Assembly: GCA_036003045.1 (NCBI GenBank) | Contig: DASYSS010000017.1 | Span: forward strand, 186,001 to 250,000 | Origin: Gemmatimonadaceae bacterium | Lineage (GTDB): Bacteria; Gemmatimonadota; Gemmatimonadetes; Gemmatimonadales; Gemmatimonadaceae | Direction: 5' to 3' | DNA length: 64,000 nucleotides | Notes under the pieces: model-generated | Database searches by the model: none | Told to the model about the DNA's origin: nothing | The model's input: the letters and a program-made list of their open reading frames with translations, nothing else | Position numbers and translations under genes: made by a program | Part shown: positions 62,889-64,000 of the stretch, in pieces | Numbering within the stretch: the stretch's first letter is position 1 | Layout: the number at the start of each line of letters is the position of its first letter

Positions 62889-64000
62889 ATGATGCAGTCG
62901 ACCGCCGAATTCTCGACGTCCCAGCATCGGAGCATTTCGCGCCAGGCGTGGCTCACAGCGCGCGCACGCAACGCGGTGAACCGTCCGGTGTTCATCGGCG
63001 CGGTCGCCATCAGCACATTCGTGGCGGTCTTGGTGTCCCTCGTGATCACGCCGTTTCAGTCGCGGCGGTCGACGACACCGCTGACCGCGCGCGCGCCGCG
63101 GCCGGATACCGCGCTGTACGCTTCCGCAGTGACACACGCTCGTGGGCGCCTCGCGTCAGTCGAGTCGGCGCTAGCCCAGGCCCGCTCTGCGGCCGTATCG
63201 CAGCCACGCGGGCTTCCCGCGCTCAATCCGGCCAATCTCGTCGCGAGGGACTCTTTGGCCGCGGCGGCAGGGAATCTTGATGCGTTGCTCACCAGGATCG
63301 AGACCGCGCCAGTGATCGCCGCGTACCGGGCCCTGGCGCAGTCTCCACCTCTCGCTCGTCAGCAGCGAGTAAAAGCGCTCCTCGATTCGCTCAACGAGAT
63401 CGAGCGAGAACGGGATGCATTCGGATTGCCGGGAGGCGGAGACGCGCAAGCGGCCGCGCTCGCGGCGCGGGCGACGGGCGTCGGACAGTCGATCGAGGCG
63501 ATCGGCCGCGCTACGAGAGATTCGCTTCGACAATTGACGGCGGGGCTCGGCGTTGCCAGCGAAGAACAGCTGACGGCCACCGCTCCGACGACGGACACCG
63601 TGGGCTGGGTCGGCGAGCGCGATTCGGCGCAATCGATGGTCGTCGACGCGGAGACGGCGCTCGTGAACGCGCGACGACGCGCCGACGACTACGACCGGGA
63701 TGCCGCCCGTTCGCGCGCTGCCGCCCAGGTGAGCGCGCCGCCCGTGGCGCTCCTCGGCGCCGCGCTCGTCATCGGGATCGTACTCGGATTTGGCGCGGCT
63801 TTCTTCGGCGAGATGCGGAACCCGCGCATCAGTGACGACCACGAGGTCGAGCGAGCCACCGGTGTCAGAGTCCTCGCGACCGCGGCCCGGAGACAGCGCG
63901 ACCCGAACCGCGACCGGCGTCTCGCGGACCGAATGGCGCCGCCGTACTTCGACCCAAGAGCACCGAGCTACCAGTTGACGTATCTGCACGTCGTGCGCGC
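62889..64000 (+). CDS. Wzz/BY-kinase-like polysaccharide chain-length protein (3' end outside window)
   Basis: The reading frame is open from the ATG at 62889 to the window end (370 codons). TM1 spans about residues 35-54 and TM2 about 284-307 (VALLGAALVIGIVLGFGAAF), with a mostly helical, Ala/Arg-rich periplasmic coiled region between. After TM2 comes GEMRNPRISDDHEVERATGVRVLAT, the linker pattern of Wzz proteins and bacterial tyrosine kinases (xRxPxIxxxxEVExxxGxPVLAxI). A kinase domain, if present, lies outside the window. A role in capsule or exopolysaccharide export is likely. The start could be the second ATG at 62892. Confidence 0.75.
   Translation, partial: MMQSTAEFSTSQHRSISRQAWLTARARNAVNRPVFIGAVAISTFVAVLVSLVITPFQSRRSTTPLTARAPRPDTALYASAVTHARGRLASVESALAQARSAAVSQPRGLPALNPANLVARDSLAAAAGNLDALLTRIETAPVIAAYRALAQSPPLARQQRVKALLDSLNEIERERDAFGLPGGGDAQAAALAARATGVGQSIEAIGRATRDSLRQLTAGLGVASEEQLTATAPTTDTVGWVGERDSAQSMVVDAETALVNARRRADDYDRDAARSRAAAQVSAPPVALLGAALVIGIVLGFGAAFFGEMRNPRISDDHEVERATGVRVLATAARRQRDPNRDRRLADRMAPPYFDPRAPSYQLTYLHVVR

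Overview
The window looks like about 64 kb of a GC-rich chromosome around the replication origin, probably from a member of Gemmatimonadota. That placement is inferred from protein flavour, the very high G+C at third codon positions and the gene complement; no rRNA is present to confirm it. There are about 63 protein genes and one RNase P RNA. I saw no insertion sequences, prophage, CRISPR arrays or tRNAs. Gene density is high, and many neighbours share ATGA or GTGA stop/start overlaps.

Layout. 1-12.2 kb (minus strand): an M28 peptidase cut by the window edge, queF, a rhomboid protease, a QueE-like protein without cluster cysteines, ddl, cystathionine beta-synthase, mutS, a SPOR protein, holA, and an ECF sigma factor with its anti-sigma factor. 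12.4-19.8 kb: a Nudix hydrolase with an M16 peptidase pair, a membrane-anchored hydrolase, a DUF218 protein, upp, a DUF2225 protein and an HExxH protein. 19.8-28.7 kb: the origin block mnmE, an MBL hydrolase, yidC, yidD, rnpA/rpmH, dnaA, a candidate oriC, dnaN, a DUF4126 protein and rnpB. Here rpmH lies entirely inside rnpA in another frame. 28.8-39.6 kb: an AraC-type regulator, pyrE, a histidine kinase, a Ser/Thr kinase, a cold-shock protein, polA, a type IV pilin with a sigma-54-like promoter, a DUF4031-like protein, an acyltransferase and a lipoprotein.

39.6-46.2 kb is a six-gene minus-strand operon: BMP-family lipoprotein, Nif3-like protein, double ATPase, MFS transporter and two permeases. 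It is probably a nucleoside uptake system with two unexpected members. 46.2-50.9 kb carries parB, parA, a consensus parS, a SIMPL-domain protein and mnmG. 51-64 kb holds small membrane proteins, a YheT hydrolase, a cysteine-less ArsC/Spx-like protein coupled to an ABC-F ATPase, a predicted outer-membrane barrel, murB, a second M16 pair, a HisA-like pseudoenzyme, a cupredoxin lipoprotein with a CRP-type site upstream, and the start of a Wzz/BY-kinase-like polysaccharide protein cut by the window edge.

The genes cover replication initiation and segregation (dnaA, dnaN, holA, parAB), repair (mutS, polA), tRNA modification (mnmE, mnmG, queF), membrane protein insertion (yidC, yidD) and cell wall synthesis (ddl, murB). 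The most unusual observations are the nested rnpA/rpmH pair, a DNA polymerase I whose proofreading residues are replaced, several enzymes that have lost their catalytic residues, and a candidate intergenic small RNA near the left end.
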